Counted from the stretch's first letter, positions 12,236 to 24,705 are shown. The stretch is DNA of 64,000 bases from Osedax fenrisi (GCA_964019155.1 OZ025241.1:61146698-61210697); one strand, 5' to 3'. Numbers and translations are program-made. Notes: generated by a model from the sequence alone, not told the origin.

Positions 12236-12303
12236 TTGAATTCTAGCTGTTCTCTCTAATTCTGTGTGTTCGTTCTAGCTGTTCTCTCTAATTCTGTGTG
12301 TTG

Positions 12304-12490
12304 TTACGTATAACCCTTAATAATATGTTATTATTAAAATAAATTATATAATAAATATAACCCTTAATAATATGTATTATTATTCAGTATCTATATACAC
12401 TACCTCCTGTTATAGTATGTATGACCAGTATGTCATATATGACATATTAAGTCTAGAATGACCGACATTCCCACTATAGTATATACATGT
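12304..12490 (-). repeat. 3' flank of the LINE, inverted relative to 5519-5700
   Basis: The reverse complement matches the sequence after the LINE tail at 5519-5700, including the half-palindrome CAGTATCTATATACACTACC and GACCAGTATGTCATATATGA. Only one arm of the foldback at 5574-5891 is present here. Confidence 0.75.
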
Positions 12491-14776
12491 ATTGAATTGA
12501 ATTGAATTGAATTGTTTATTTAAACACCAATATAGCGGGTGCCCTCTCTGGTGCATAATAATAACGAAAAATAATAAAAACAAACGAATAGAAAATACAA
12601 AATAACAACAATTTAAATTAAATAGATTTAGATAGGATATAAAGATTTAATAACGCGTATACAAAAATAAATTAAGAAGTGTTTAAATAATGTTTTAGTT
12701 TCTTTCTAAAACAATATAAGGATTGGACCTTCCGTAAGTCATACGGTAGGACGTTCCATATGCGAGGAACAGAGGAGGAGAATGCCCGATTACTAAATCC
12801 ATTGAATAAAGTATTGCTCTCCAACAGTATTGCATCAGATGTTCGAATCTTCTTCAGTATGCGACGACGTTTCAGTTGATTATGTAGATAGTCAGGCTTA
12901 CCTAAGAATACAGATTTATGAGCTATACAGAGTAAACGATATTTGCATCGCTTTCTAAATAATAGCCATTTAAGATTATGTTGGTGTTCATCTGTTTTCA
13001 AATGTTCACTACGATTGATATTATAAATAAGGCGTATAGAAGCGCGAATAATTCTATCAATCTTTTTAACCTCTATATTCTTTAAGTCACTAAATAATGA
13101 TCCGCAATAATCAATTCTGGATAATACTAGAGCATTAATAAGTAGTTTAATAATACGCTTAGAGCAATACTTTTTAATATGTCTAATCCTACGTAGATGA
13201 AAGTTAGCTGATTTTGATATAGAATTAATGTGAGCATCAAAAGATAATGTACTATCGAAGATAACTCCAAGATTACGAACTAAAGCAGAAGGATGTATAA
13301 CCCTACCATCAATGATTACCGGTGGAAAAGTAGTATATACCCTAGATACATTTAGTAGTTCGGTTTTAGAGGTATTTACTAGTAGATCGTTTCTAAGAAG
13401 CCAATTAATGATTTCAGATGCACATTCCAGAAGTTGCAAGTTGGAGTTAAGCGAGTTAACAGGAATTTTAATAATTAGCTGTATATCATCAGCATATATA
13501 TGGTAGGTAATATTAGGAAATTTACTAATAATATTAGATAGAGGACGCAAGTAAATAGAAAACAATAAAGGACTGAGTACTGATCCCTGAGGAACTCCAC
13601 ATAGTATATCAATGGGAGGCGAAATATAATCATTCACTTTTACTGAGGAAGTTCGATCGTTAAGAAATGAAGTTAACCAGCTGAGAGACGAACCTTCAAT
13701 TCCGAGTTCCTTAATGCGTTCAATAAGAATATTGTGGTTTAGAGTATCAAACGCACTCGAAAGGTCGAGTAGCAATAGTTGCGCACAATGAGAGGAGTCG
13801 AGCGATTTAAAGAGCGTATCAGTAATAATATTTAAAGCAGTTTCAGTGGAATAATGTTTTCTATAAGCACTCTGGTAGGGTTCCATTAAATAGTTATTCT
13901 CAAGATAAAATATCAATTGTCTACTGACTACACGTTCCATGATTTTACTGATTATTGGAAGTTGGGATATGGGTCTATAGTTCATAAGATCATCAGGATC
14001 GAGAGAGGATTTTTTCAGAATCGGCTTAATAATAGCATATTTTAGAGATTTAGCCATGATCCCATCATTAAGTGATTCCGAAATTAAATTCGAGATAGTA
14101 ATCGAAAGTAATAAAACTAAATTTTTAAAAACAACCAAAGGAATAGGATCAATAGGAGATGTTGAATTGGACATCATAATCAATTTGTGTATTTCAAAAA
14201 TGGAAGGCGAGGAAAAACTAGATAATTTACATAAAGTTGGTTCAGTGATTTGATGGGCAATCATACTCAGAGGTATCAAAGCGAGTTTAGATTTAATACA
14301 TTTAGAAATACTAGATAACTTATTATATAAACTAGATACAAAAGAAGAGCACATATTATAGTCGGAAAGTCTATTTGATATGGGATTTAAATTACTACCA
14401 AGTATTCTATTCACTATTTTGAAATTTGTTTGAGAATTTGAACCACAGGCATTTAGTGTTTGCTCATAGAAATTAGCTTTTTGTGAATAAATTGCTTTAT
14501 TATAAGCTATCCTTGCCTCCAAGAAAATATACTTATGATAAGAAGATTGATGAATTCTACGCTCAAGTTTCCTTAATAAACGTTTCATTATAGAAAGATG
14601 AGAAGAAAACCAAGGTGATGAAGTATGTAGAGTGAAGTAACGAGATTTTAAAGGAACTAAGTTATTCAAAGTAGATGAAAGACAGTAATTTAAAAAATCA
14701 AACGATATGTGATCACTGGATAATCTATTCTCAATTTGTAACCCAAGTTCATGATAGTTTAATTTACTCAACTCCC
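12491..14776 (-). mobile_element. CR1/L2-like LINE, 5'-truncated, RT ORF intact
   Basis: Minus-strand element from a (CAATT)n tail (12491-12514 on the plus strand) up to a (TA)n tract at about 14790, where it is 5'-truncated. Only the part after the APE endonuclease is kept. It includes the 3' UTR block with GCGGGTGCCCTCTCTGG shared with the copy at 4463-5518. Confidence 0.85.
12672..14771 (-). CDS. LINE ORF2 fragment: reverse transcriptase, about 699 aa
   Basis: Uninterrupted minus-strand frame. Residues 1-150 form the linker after the lost endonuclease (SPWFSSHLSIMKRLLRKLER). RT fingers and palm follow: YRPISQLPIISKIMERVVSR near residue 265, YQSAYRKHYSTETALN near 300, LDLSSAFDTLNHNIL, GVPQGSVLSPLLFSIYLRP, then the catalytic YADD at about residues 425-428 and the KTELLNVS block. 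A C-terminal RNA-binding-like region (HLRRIRHIKKYCSKR, IDYCGSLF) and a conserved PRIWNVLPYDLRKVQ end the protein. Its function would be target-primed reverse transcription of its own RNA. No endonuclease is present, so it is not autonomous. The open frame suggests a young copy. Confidence 0.85.
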   Translation of the reverse strand: MSKLNYHELGLQIENRLSSDHISFDFLNYCLSSTLNNLVPLKSRYFTLHTSSPWFSSHLSIMKRLLRKLERRIHQSSYHKYIFLEARIAYNKAIYSQKANFYEQTLNACGSNSQTNFKIVNRILGSNLNPISNRLSDYNMCSSFVSSLYNKLSSISKCIKSKLALIPLSMIAHQITEPTLCKLSSFSSPSIFEIHKLIMMSNSTSPIDPIPLVVFKNLVLLLSITISNLISESLNDGIMAKSLKYAIIKPILKKSSLDPDDLMNYRPISQLPIISKIMERVVSRQLIFYLENNYLMEPYQSAYRKHYSTETALNIITDTLFKSLDSSHCAQLLLLDLSSAFDTLNHNILIERIKELGIEGSSLSWLTSFLNDRTSSVKVNDYISPPIDILCGVPQGSVLSPLLFSIYLRPLSNIISKFPNITYHIYADDIQLIIKIPVNSLNSNLQLLECASEIINWLLRNDLLVNTSKTELLNVSRVYTTFPPVIIDGRVIHPSALVRNLGVIFDSTLSFDAHINSISKSANFHLRRIRHIKKYCSKRIIKLLINALVLSRIDYCGSLFSDLKNIEVKKIDRIIRASIRLIYNINRSEHLKTDEHQHNLKWLLFRKRCKYRLLCIAHKSVFLGKPDYLHNQLKRRRILKKIRTSDAILLESNTLFNGFSNRAFSSSVPRIWNVLPYDLRKVQSLYCFRKKLKHYLNTS

Positions 14777-14779
14777 TAT

Positions 14780-15052
14780 AAAAAACTTAGTTGATATATA
14801 TATATATATATATATATATGGTTAGTTGATTTAAATAATATTTACTAAATAAAAGTATAATATATATATATATATATATACATGTATAATAGTTATTGTA
14901 TACCAATGATTAGTACTTGTTAAGTATTGAGGATTTACGATGGATTTGGTGCTAATGATTTGTCATTACTCTGTAATTAAAGTTTGACTTTCAGTTCGTA
15001 TTTGATAAACAGTTTAATCATTTAATAATAACATTTTTATTTTGAATAATTT

Positions 15053-15092
<40 letters not shown>

Positions 15093-15360
15093 ATTAATAA
15101 TCATATGATATTAAATTAAAATATTATTAATTTTTGGAAATCTATTACTCATATACATAACATTGTAGTCAGATATATTTCTGAGTCAAATTTTATATAT
15201 ATGAATAATACATTATATGTATACATCATATCTCATATTACAATATATACTTAATATAAATGTATATATGAATACAAATTATAATTAAATATAAATATAA
15301 ATATCTATATAAATACATTTAATGTATGCATAATAAACAAATAATTAATATTATGGAAAT
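14780..15360. other. (TA)n-rich spacer
   Basis: TA tracts at about 14790-14818, 14861-14882 and 15056-15089 flank ordinary AT-rich DNA. No gene seen. Confidence 0.6.
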
Positions 15361-15600
15361 AATACAATAAATGTCTCCAATTTCACTTCAATGCGTTTCC
15401 TTTCATACTGTAAATGTTTACTCGTAGTTGTCAATTTATTCAAAAAATCGGTGTCTGTAGGAATATCATTATATAAAATATAAACTGTTAATAAACTAAT
15501 TTATTTATAGTTTATTTTAAGATTAAAAATAATCATAATCATAAATATAAATGTTTACATTAATTATAACTAAAATTAAATGTATATGTATATATATGAA
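15361..15600 (+). repeat. Interspersed repeat family P, copy 1
   Basis: Carries the family landmarks TTTCACTTCAATGCGTTTCC, a TAGTTGTCAATTTATTCAAA block, TCTGTAGGAATATCATTATA and TTTATAGTTTATTTTAAGAT. Other copies are at 21960-22215 and, as two opposed arms, at 25500-26106. It ends next to a motif AAGATGATATTCATATA that also ends the small MITEs near 20-25 kb. No coding capacity. Confidence 0.7.
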
Positions 15601-15707
15601 AATAAGATGATATTCATATATTATTATTATTATTATTATCAGATTTAGGTACAAGTACCTGGGTAATTGTATAAGCATTGCTGCTTGTCGAGACAATTAC
15701 CCTTAAT

Positions 15708-15875
15708 TTAACTTGTTGACAGATATCAAATAATTTAATTCCATTATATAAATATAATGGAATGTGAATATTGTGGAATATAAAATATATATAATAATAA
15801 ATAGGTTGACTTCCTGTTTACACTAAGATAAATATAATATGATACAATTGTGATATCTGTCAACTCGTTATTGAT
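15708..15875. repeat. Small inverted-repeat element
   Basis: GTTGACAGATATCA (about 15712) faces TGATATCTGTCAAC (about 15852). Just upstream a separate hairpin has GGGTAATTGT (about 15660) facing ACAATTACCC (about 15693). Looks like a MITE remnant; no family recognised. Confidence 0.5.
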
Positions 15876-15879
15876 TAAT

Positions 15880-16650
15880 TCATCATTTAATAATTAAATA
15901 AACTATAAAATAAAATATAAAAATAAATAAAATTAGTGTAGGTATAAAAAAATAAAAATACAAAAACATCATTAAAATAATTTAAATTTCGATACTAAAT
16001 AATAATTCGAATATAATAAATAAACAGATGAGGAAACTATACTGAACAACCACAACAAACTAAGATTTATAAAAAAATATATAAATAAAAATTATATAGA
16101 AGTCAAAAGTGATAAAAAATAATTTTCAATAAATGTCATTAGAATATAAATAAAATAACTATTTATTAATTTGTATATGAGTATAATTTTTATATAGAAG
16201 TCTAAAATTATTAACAACAAAATATTGTATTATAAAAGGCAGTAAGAAGATTAACATCATTATTATTATTTTTTTTTTTTATTTTTTTTTTTTTTTAAAG
16301 TTGTTATTTTTATATAAAGGTCAAGTTAAAAACAAATTATTTTATTAAAGTCATTAAAAAATATTTTGTAAGGATTTTTAAAATTTTTATATAAAGGTCA
16401 AGTTTAAAATTATAACTGAGAACAAAAGAGCAAAACAATGAGGATCATTTTTATATAAAAGTTTAAAAGGATTAAAAAAAATATATATTTTATTAAAAGT
16501 CAATAAGAATAAAATGATTATTTTTTTAAAGTTTGTTATTTTTATATATAGGTCTAAAGGGTAAACATAGTTATTTTACTAGAAGAGTAATAAAAACAAT
16601 TTTTATATAAATGTCAGGTTGAAAATTATAACATAAAAGAAAAGATAACA
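15880..16650 (-). repeat. LINE 3' UTR with repeated TTTTTATATAAAGGTCAA motif
   Basis: The motif TTTTTATATAAAGGTCAAGT, with variants, recurs at irregular spacing of about 60-120 bp (for example near 16183, 16309, 16386, 16450, 16540 and 16600). It lies just after the stop codon (in the minus-strand sense) of the LINE RT at 16689, so it is most likely that element's 3' UTR. No coding. Confidence 0.5.
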
Positions 16651-16654
16651 TATT

Positions 16655-19510
16655 TTTTTTTATAAATGTAAATGTTTGAATTATTGGATTAATTGTAATT
16701 ATCGATGAATTTGTCATGAATTTTTTTTGCGAAAATTGATTTTGATTTTGATTTTTTTATTTCAGAGTTTATATTATTCCATGTTTTTGGTCCATTAAAA
16801 ACTAAAGAAAATAATAAGAAATTTTTTCTGCATAATTCTATTTCAAAAATTAAGGAATCACGAATATTATATATTATATTTTTCTTTTTAAAAAATAATG
16901 ATGAAGACGAGTAGAATTTATTGTACATGAATATACTAGTGTTTTTTTCAACAAGGTCACAACATTTAAGAGTATTTATATTTTTAAATAAAATATTATG
17001 GTCATGAATTTTTTTATTACAAATTATTCTCAACATTTTTTTTTGTTGTAACAGGATACAATTTGTATTAGATACATATGTATTGCCCCATATTATATTA
17101 GCATAATTAATGTGAGGAAGGAATAAAGATTTATATATCATTGTTAGAGCTTTGAAATTTAATAATCTTGCGACTTTACTAGTTATCCAGATTATTTTAT
17201 TCATTTTAGCTCTTAGATATGAAATATGATATTTCTAACTTAGTTTGTTATCAATAATTACACCAAGAAATTTTATATTTGTTACCCTTTTTATATTATT
17301 TTTATTTATTTGTATATTCATGTTTTCTTAAGATTTACATTAAATTTACTATTAAATTTACAATTAAATAGAATGTAATTGGTTTTATCAGTATTCAATG
17401 ATAACCGGTTATCAATAAACCAGTTATTTAATTTTGATAATTCCATATTTATATTTCTTGATAATGAAACAATTGAACTATCATCAATAAATAATGTGGT
17501 ATCGTCAGCAAACATGGTAAATTTAAATATATTAGATGCATTTACTAAATCATTAATATATATTAAAAATAAAATAGGTCCAAGAATAGTTCCTTGGGGT
17601 ACTCCACAAATTATAGTAGCTATGTCTGAGTATACATCATTATATAATACAATTTGAGATCGATCAGATAAATAATTTGTTAACCATTTTAGTGGTATAC
17701 CACGGATGCCAATATTTTCTTACTTTTTAATTAAAATTGAATGATTTACCGTATCAAATGCTTTTCTGAAATCAATAAAGATAGATGCACATATTTTATT
17801 AGAATTAATACTTTTGGTAATTTGTGATTGCAGATTAAATATTGCATCAGTTGTATTTAATTGTTTACGAAATCCATATTGTGAATTATTTATAATATTG
17901 TGTTTTTCTAAAAAGATTATTATTTTTGTGTAAAATATTTTTTCAAGTACTTTAGAAAATTGATTACTTAACGATATTGGTCTATAGTTATTAAAATCAT
18001 GTTTATTTTTATTTTTATAAAATGGTACAACTTTTGCTGATTTTAACGATAATGGTATTATACCGGATGAAAAAGATTTATTAAAAAGATACAGTAACGG
18101 GTGTAGTATATATGGATATATGAATTTAAGAAAGTCAATATTAAAATTAAAAGTATCTAGTGATTTTTTCGGTTTAAAATTGTTAAAAACATTTATTAAA
18201 TCGTTAGAAGTGATGGGAGATAAAAAAACTGGAATTATTTGGGATGTTAAGATATTTGATAAAATTGTTGGTTTCTTTTTTTTTTATTGATGAATCTAAT
18301 TTTTTTTCAATATTACTAAAGTAAGTATTGAATTCGTTTGCAATTGATTTAGTATTAGTGATTATATTATTATCTAAATTGAAAGAGTTGCAAAGGGGAA
18401 TGTATGTATTTGATATAAGTCCATTTATTGTTTTCCATGTATCTTTTAAATTTTTAGCATTATCTATAAGTTCAGAATAATATTTTTTTTTCAGAATCTT
18501 AATTTTTGTTGTTAAATTGTTTTTATACGCTTTATACAAAATTAATGATTCAATAGTATTTGATTTTAGATATTTATAATATAATTTTTGTTTTTTTCTT
18601 CATTGTTTTTTTATTTCTATTGTAATCCACGGATTAAGTGATTTCATTTTTGTTTTAATTTTCTTTTTTGGACAATATTTATTAAATTTATCTACTACAA
18701 AATTTTGAAATAAATTCCATGATATTTCCATATCATCACATTTCCATATCATCACATTCAATAAAATTCCAATTTACTTCAGATAAAAAATTACAAAGTA
18801 AATTTAAATTTGATTCACTTGTATTGTTAATTAGTTTATAAATTAGTTTTTCATGTTTCTTAACTTTATTTGATATTATAGTGAAAATAGGAAAATGATC
18901 TGATATATCTGATATTATTATACCTGAATTAACATTTGCAAGGTCATTGTTGTAGAATATATTGTCGATAATTGAAACTTTATCTTTCGTAATTCTAGTT
19001 GGCCTGTTAATTAGGTTATAACATCCAATTTCATTCATTGAATTTACAAAATATTTAGTTGTATTGCATTTTTCATCGTCTATTTCGAGAATTATGCTTT
19101 GAAAATAATTGTTGGTAAATATATCTATTATTTTAACACTAAATTGTTTTCTTATAAAAAATAATACCCCACCTGCATGCTTATGCTTTCTATTAGAGAC
19201 ATATGCATTATAATTAGGGATATTATAAATAAATGTGTTATTATCATTGATCCAAGATTCACTAATAGCTATAATATCAAATTCATATTTTAAAGAATCT
19301 AATAATATTATTATATTATCAAAATTCTTTGAAATACTACGAATATTTATATGTATTATAGAGAAACATTTATTTTTATTTTGTATATTGTTTATAAATT
19401 CTTTATGAGTATAATACTGTGAGTCTATATTGAATTTATAACTACAATTTTCAGGATTACTAGAAGTAGTATTATATCTATCATTTTCTGATTCATTTGT
19501 TAATATATAA
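16655..19510 (-). pseudogene. APE-type LINE ORF2 with endonuclease deletion
   Basis: Minus-strand non-LTR element. From about 19500 down: an N-terminal region, IIHINIRSISKNFDNI, FDIIAISESWINDNNTF (endonuclease SESW motif), HAGGVLFFIRK, then an abrupt jump from FQSIILEI to the late endonuclease part NRPTRITKDKVSIIDNIFY and ISDHFPIF. The GDFN metal-binding block is missing, an internal deletion. The RT part follows: a linker with TWKTINGLIS (18204-18539), a VPQG-like block near 17585-17600, FADDTTLFIDDSSI (17318-17515) and a C-terminal region 16689-17204 (FNGPKTWNNI). Stops and frameshifts separate the blocks. Low-complexity Asn/Lys-rich composition reflects the AT bias. The clade is uncertain (Jockey/CR1 group). 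Confidence 0.75.
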
Positions 19511-20017
19511 TGTGGTTGGTGGATAGAATTTAAGTGAATAAGAACAAAGTAAAATTAATATTAAAAAAACAAATTATTATTAACAATTATTCAAAGAAAA
19601 TAAAGAAATAAAATAAAAATAAAATATATTTATATAATTTATAAGAATAATAAGCTTAATTATAATTGACTATAGTCATATAATGTTGAAAAAAAATGTA
19701 ATACTGGATATGCTTGAAGTGAATAAAAATTAAACTTGAATTGAATAAAATGATATAAAAAACTATATACTTATAAATTGTAATACTAATATGTAAATGT
19801 AATAAATTTTAAATATTATTATATAATGTTGATAAAAATGTAATATTGAATAAACTTGGAATGTAAAAATAAAGAAAACTATAAAAACTATATAAACTGT
19901 AAATACTTGTATATGAGAATGCAATAAATTCTAAAATGTTGTTATATAATATTTGTAAAAATGTAATACTGAATAAACCTGAAGTGAAAAATAAAGAAAA
20001 CTATAAAAACTATATAA

Positions 20018-20079
<62 letters not shown>
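19511..20079. other. AT-rich spacer with (TA)n and a diverged tandem repeat
   Basis: No gene. Between about 19680 and 20020 three diverged units with the core AAAAATGTAATACTGAATAA, followed by AGAAAACTATAAAAACTATA, recur about every 110 bp, ending in a (TA)n tract at 20022-20079. Confidence 0.55.
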
Positions 20080-20082
<3 letters not shown>

Positions 20083-20225
20083 TATGAATATCATCTTATT
20101 TTACAAATGTAAATATATATATATATGAATATGAATATCATCTTATTTTACAAATGAAGTAATTTTATTATATAAAAGCATATAGATAACTTTTTCTAAT
20201 ATGACTAAAATCTATTGATATTATT
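20080..20225 (-). mobile_element. TA-flanked MITE family M, reverse copy
   Basis: Contains ATGAATATCATCTTATTTTA twice (about 20085 and 20130), then TTTACAAATGAAGTAATTTT and ATATGACTAAAATCTAT. This is the reverse complement of the body of the MITE at 25157-25288, so the same family is inserted at several (TA)n tracts. No coding. Confidence 0.6.
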
Positions 20226-20374
20226 GATGTATATACCACATATAATTATACTATTATTAAATAATTACTTATATAGTGGTTCTTAAATAACGTACATGAA
20301 AAGGAATCTTTAAATATATTAAAATAAGTATATCTAAAATTATGCATACTTACAAAGTATACTTATATATATCA

Positions 20375-20515
20375 GGTAATTCGCGTTTTTCATTTTTGTT
20401 CATTTTCCTTTCTTGCTGCACTAAATTAGTTAATTTCATACCTATCTGATAGAACATACTCTATATATTATATAATATATATATATATATATTAAAGGTA
20501 TTTATTCACCAAATG
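20375..20515 (+). repeat. Repeat also found at 25310-25500
   Basis: TTTCCTTTCTTGCTGCACTA and GGTATTTATTCACCAAATGA are shared with 25330-25510, where they directly abut the large palindrome. This copy lacks the palindrome arm. Confidence 0.65.
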
Positions 20516-20517
20516 AA

Positions 20518-20735
20518 TCTCTAAGATAGGATCTGTATTATGCCCGTTATTATTTATAATTTATATTCTTCCTCTCTCTAAAGTTATTAAACAATTTACT
20601 AATATAAACTATGTAATATATGCTGATGATATTCATTTATACTGGAAAGTTCCTACATGTAGTAATAATATGCCTAATGAGTTAACCTTTTGTGCTCGAA
20701 ATGTGAGAAATTGGCTTATTCTAAATAACCTTTTT
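20518..20735 (+). pseudogene. CR1/L2-like LINE RT fragment
   Basis: About 70 codons of RT palm: SVLCPLLFIIYILPLSKVIK, INYVIYADDIHLYWKVP and WLILNN, with the YADD catalytic box near 20616-20628. Truncated on both sides. Confidence 0.7.
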
Positions 20736-20739
20736 AGAG

Positions 20740-21913
20740 GGGGTCGGTATTAGGAGGGGTCGGTAATTGGATACTTTCCCCTAATATTAGTTTTACGAAA
20801 AATAAATAAATTCAAAATTATAAATAGAAATAAATCTATACTGTATAATATATAGTGTACTGTATATAATCTGCAGATTGTTATAACACATAATTATAAT
20901 GAACAATAATTTATTATTATTTATTAATTTTATTTTATTATGGTTTATAATTTATAAATAGTAATTCAATTTAGAAGACATATTTTATTATTTTATTATT
21001 TGTTGAATAACATATTTTCATAATGTTATAGGGATATACATATATATATATACCTCATTGAGTTACAGGGATATTAAATAGCATAAGAACTTATAACAAC
21101 TAGTATTGTTTACTCAATATATAACTAAAAAAATATCGTAAAATATTATAAAAGATTAAAACTGATATTTTCTGATTTTTTACGATATTTGTATAGTTAT
21201 TTATAGAGGAAACAATACTTGTAATTATAATAAATAAAATATATGTATTTATTAATATTTTGTCAAATATTCAAAAAATATATAATATATATTTGTAAAA
21301 TTCAAATAGCCATTCAACTATTCGTAGATTTCTTTACATTGTTTTTCTCTTTTCCACTTCTTTTTTTAGGCTATCCGATTTAGTTTAAATTAACCTTATC
21401 ATGTTCTTTATGCCACATTTAATTGAGCTCGTTCCTCGATCCTAAACATCTACATATAAACACCTACATTGTAGAACATGATTTCTATAGATTTATTATA
21501 CCACATTATATGTGTGTGTGTGATCACATACTGTTTTGTTAATAATGTATGCAGACAGATCCAAATATAATTGAAATTATTCATTACAACATAAACATTT
21601 TAAAAATTGTTCAAATGTTTATATTGTAGTGTATATTTATAATTAACAATAATATAATTATTGAATTATCATTAATTATTGAATTATTAATAATATTATA
21701 TCATTACAAATTATTAATACTTTACTATTATATGATGGAATACTAAGGTATATCTTGGTATTCTTGAAAATAATTATTTTGAATAAATAATAATAATTTA
21801 TTAAATTAATTAATTATCATATTTCGGTTATATAACATGATCCATGAAGGATATATACCTATATAACATGTTACATGAGTAATATAACTAAATATAAATA
21901 TTTATATATATAT

Positions 21914-21959
<46 letters not shown>
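20740..21959. other. No gene recognised; AT-rich with short repeats
   Basis: At the left end a short direct repeat GGGTCGGTA(A/T)T appears twice (about 20743 and 20758). A (GT)n run lies at about 21509-21521 and a long (TA)n tract at 21904-21962. Nothing codes convincingly. Confidence 0.5.
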
Positions 21960-21965
<6 letters not shown>

Positions 21966-22215
21966 ATGGATGAAGTTTTAACGAACATATTTTATTAATA
22001 AAACTAACTTTCTCCAATTTCACTTAAATGCGTTTCCTTTCATACTGTAAATGATTACTCATAGTTGTCAATTTATTCAAAACATCGGTGTCTGTAGGAA
22101 CATCATTTATATAAAATATAAATGTTAATAAACTCATTTATTTATAGTTTATTTTAAGATTAAAAATCATCATAATCATAAATATAAATGTATACATTAA
22201 TTATAAAATTAAATG
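21960..22215 (+). repeat. Interspersed repeat family P, copy 2
   Basis: Same block order as copy 1 (CAATTTCACTTAAATGCGTT, a TTGTCAATTTATTCAAAACA block, TTTATAGTTTATTTTAAGAT) and extends further 5' with ATGAAGTTTTAACGAACATA, matching the outer part of the palindrome arm at 25530-25550. Confidence 0.7.
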
Positions 22216-22234
22216 TATATGTGTATATATACAA

Positions 22235-22330
22235 TTATATATATTGAAGAAAAAGTTATCTATATTATTTTATATAATAAATTACATAATTTGTAAAATA
22301 ATATGATATTCATATATGTAAATATATATA
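22235..22330 (+). mobile_element. MITE family M, partial copy
   Basis: Body ATCTATATTATTTTATATAA and the right end TTGTAAAATAATATGATATTCATATA match the MITE at 25157-25288. The left inverted repeat is not evident. A (TA)n tract follows at 22322-22346. Confidence 0.6.
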
Positions 22331-22346
22331 TATATATATATATATA

Positions 22347-24705
22347 TTAACTATCACTATAATTCTCCCATCTATCCCCATGGTGACTTTAAACTCCTAA
22401 CTGAGTCTCTTTCCTTGTGCCAACATATATCATTTCCTACCCATTCTAGTGGCAATACACTTGATATGATATTTACACCCCTATCCAGTCCTCTTATTAG
22501 ATGTATAAACCCTAACTCCTTTCAAAAAATTGAACTACTAACTGATCATTTTATTATTGAATTCTCTATAAATCTAAAATTCACAAATATTAAACGAAAA
22601 CGTATTACATATAGAGATGTTAAGTCTATCGACCTACCAAGATTTGTAAACAATATCAAAACTGAGATCTCTTCTTCAACTTCCCTCTGTCCGGTACTCC
22701 TAAACTCCACTCTCCTAAATATTATCAATATACATGCACCTACAAAAACTACATTAATTACCGACCGCCCTTTTTCTCCCTGGTTCTCCCACGAACTTTT
22801 CATCTTCAAGAAGAGTGTTCGAAAATTTGAGAAGAAATTTCTTAAAAATCCTTCTACTGAAACTAAATTAGCACTATCACTAGCTAGAAAAAATTACAAA
22901 TCTACTATATCTCGTTCAAAATCTATCTATTATAACAAAAAGATAGCATTGATATCCTCCAATCCTCGCAAATTATTTAAAATAGCAAATAAAATTCTCT
23001 CTCCTCCAGATGAAAAAATCCTCCCCATTTTACCTAACACGTCAAATTTTCAACTGTGTTCTCTTTTTGAAAAATTCTTTAACCATAAAATTGCAAGCAT
23101 TAATAATATTATTTGCGCATCTACTCAACTCATACTCAATCCTACCATATATATTACCCATCATATTGACTCATTAAGTACATTCACTATTCCTTCACTG
23201 TATGAAGTAAATGACCTACTCATGAAATCTCACTGTACCTCCCCCACTGATCCCCTACCTTTATCATTATATCACAAACTTTCACCCTTATTTTCTCCTA
23301 TTTTCTTGGATATTATTGCGAACTCACTAAACTCTGGCCAAGTTTCACCCTGTCTCAAGACTGCCATAATATCCCCTATTCTAAAAAAACAAAAATTAGA
23401 CCCAAACTCATTTAGCAATTATCGCCCGATCTCCCACCTACCCTTATTAAGTAAAATATTAGAAAGAATTGTTTCCAAACAACTCATAGCCCATGTAAAT
23501 AAAAATAATCTTTTCGACCCGTTTCAAAGCGCTTTTCGTAAGGGTCATTCAACCGAAACAGCTCTCCTACGTATTACTGACACTATATTATCTACCTTAA
23601 ATAGCAACACGTGTTGCCAGCTAATCCTACTTGATCTATCATCTGCTTTTGATATCCTGGACCATAACATATTAATCTCGCGACTTACTTTAATGGGTAT
23701 ATATGGCTTAGCATTAAAATGGTTTACTTCATATCTCACTAACAGGAATATCTCTATTATGATTGACAAATCTTACTCGCCTCTTTCTCCTCTTAACCAC
23801 GGTATTCCCCAAGGATCTGTTCTAGGTCCATCCCTCTTTTCTATTTATATCCGCCCTATTGCTGATCTAATTAAGAAATTTCCAAATATCCACTACCATA
23901 TTTTTGCTGATGATATCCAACTGTTTACCTTTTTCCCTATAAATTCTCATAATACCATTAACTCTGAATTAATCGAGTGTGCTAACTCCATAAGATTATG
24001 GCTCCTCTCCAATAAACTACTAATTAATTCCTCTAAGACTACTGTACTTAACATATCTACTTCTGAAACTTCCTTTCCAAACTTTACTCTAAATAACATG
24101 ATTATTTCTCCTTCTCATTCCTCCAAAAACCTAGGATTAGTATTTGATGACAAATTATCATTTAAGAATCACATATCATCCATTACAAAATCATCCAACT
24201 TTCATCTCTTCAGAATTAAAAAAATACGGACATCACTTTCCAGAAACCTTACTAAAACTCTAATTAATGCTCTTGTACTTTCACGTATTGACTACTGTTC
24301 TTCCCTACTGAATTTACTTCCTGCTAAAGCTACTGCTCCACTTAATCGGATTATCCGTTCCTCAATACGTACTACTTACTGTTTAACTCGACTGGATCAC
24401 TCTACTACAACATCTCATCAATCATCTCGTATGTGGCTACCATTCTCCCTCAGGTGTAAATTACGTATACTATCTATAATCCATAAATCAATATATTCTT
24501 TTACCCCTAGCTATATCTCTGATCTAATTAAAAAACGTACTATATTATCTTCTCTTCGTTACCAAAATGCTCCTCTACTTATCTCCCAGAACTCTAGTAA
24601 AACTTCCCTAAATTCTAGAGCTTTTAAAAATTCCGGTCCAACTCTATGGAATTCCCTCCCTCCTACCATTCGTTTTCTATTAGATCCCACAAAAGATTTA
24701 TAAAT
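22347..24705 (+). CDS. CR1/L2-like LINE ORF2 fragment: endonuclease tail plus RT
   Basis: One open frame runs from the (TA)n tract at 22346 to a stop at 24701-24703. It begins inside the endonuclease at a GDF metal-site motif (HGDFKLL, about 22379), then SGNTLDMIF and LTDHFIIEFSI, the endonuclease C-terminal SDH-type motif. The linker includes SPWFSHELFIFKKSVRKFEK. RT blocks follow: NYRPISHLPLLSKILERIV, FDPFQSAFRKGHSTETALL, LDLSSAFDILDHNIL, HGIPQGSVLGPSLFSIYIRP, then FADD at codons 23903-23914 and KTTVLNIS. The C-terminal RIDYCSSLL and GPTLWNSLPPTIRFLLD blocks are present, but the last FKxxLKxYL helix is missing, probably through a frameshift near 24680. It is 5'-truncated, so non-autonomous, but the long open frame indicates a fairly young copy. 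Confidence 0.85.

Noticed and set aside
13312..14253. Plus-strand open frames opposite the LINE at 12672-14771
   Set aside because: Antisense shadows of the RT frame.
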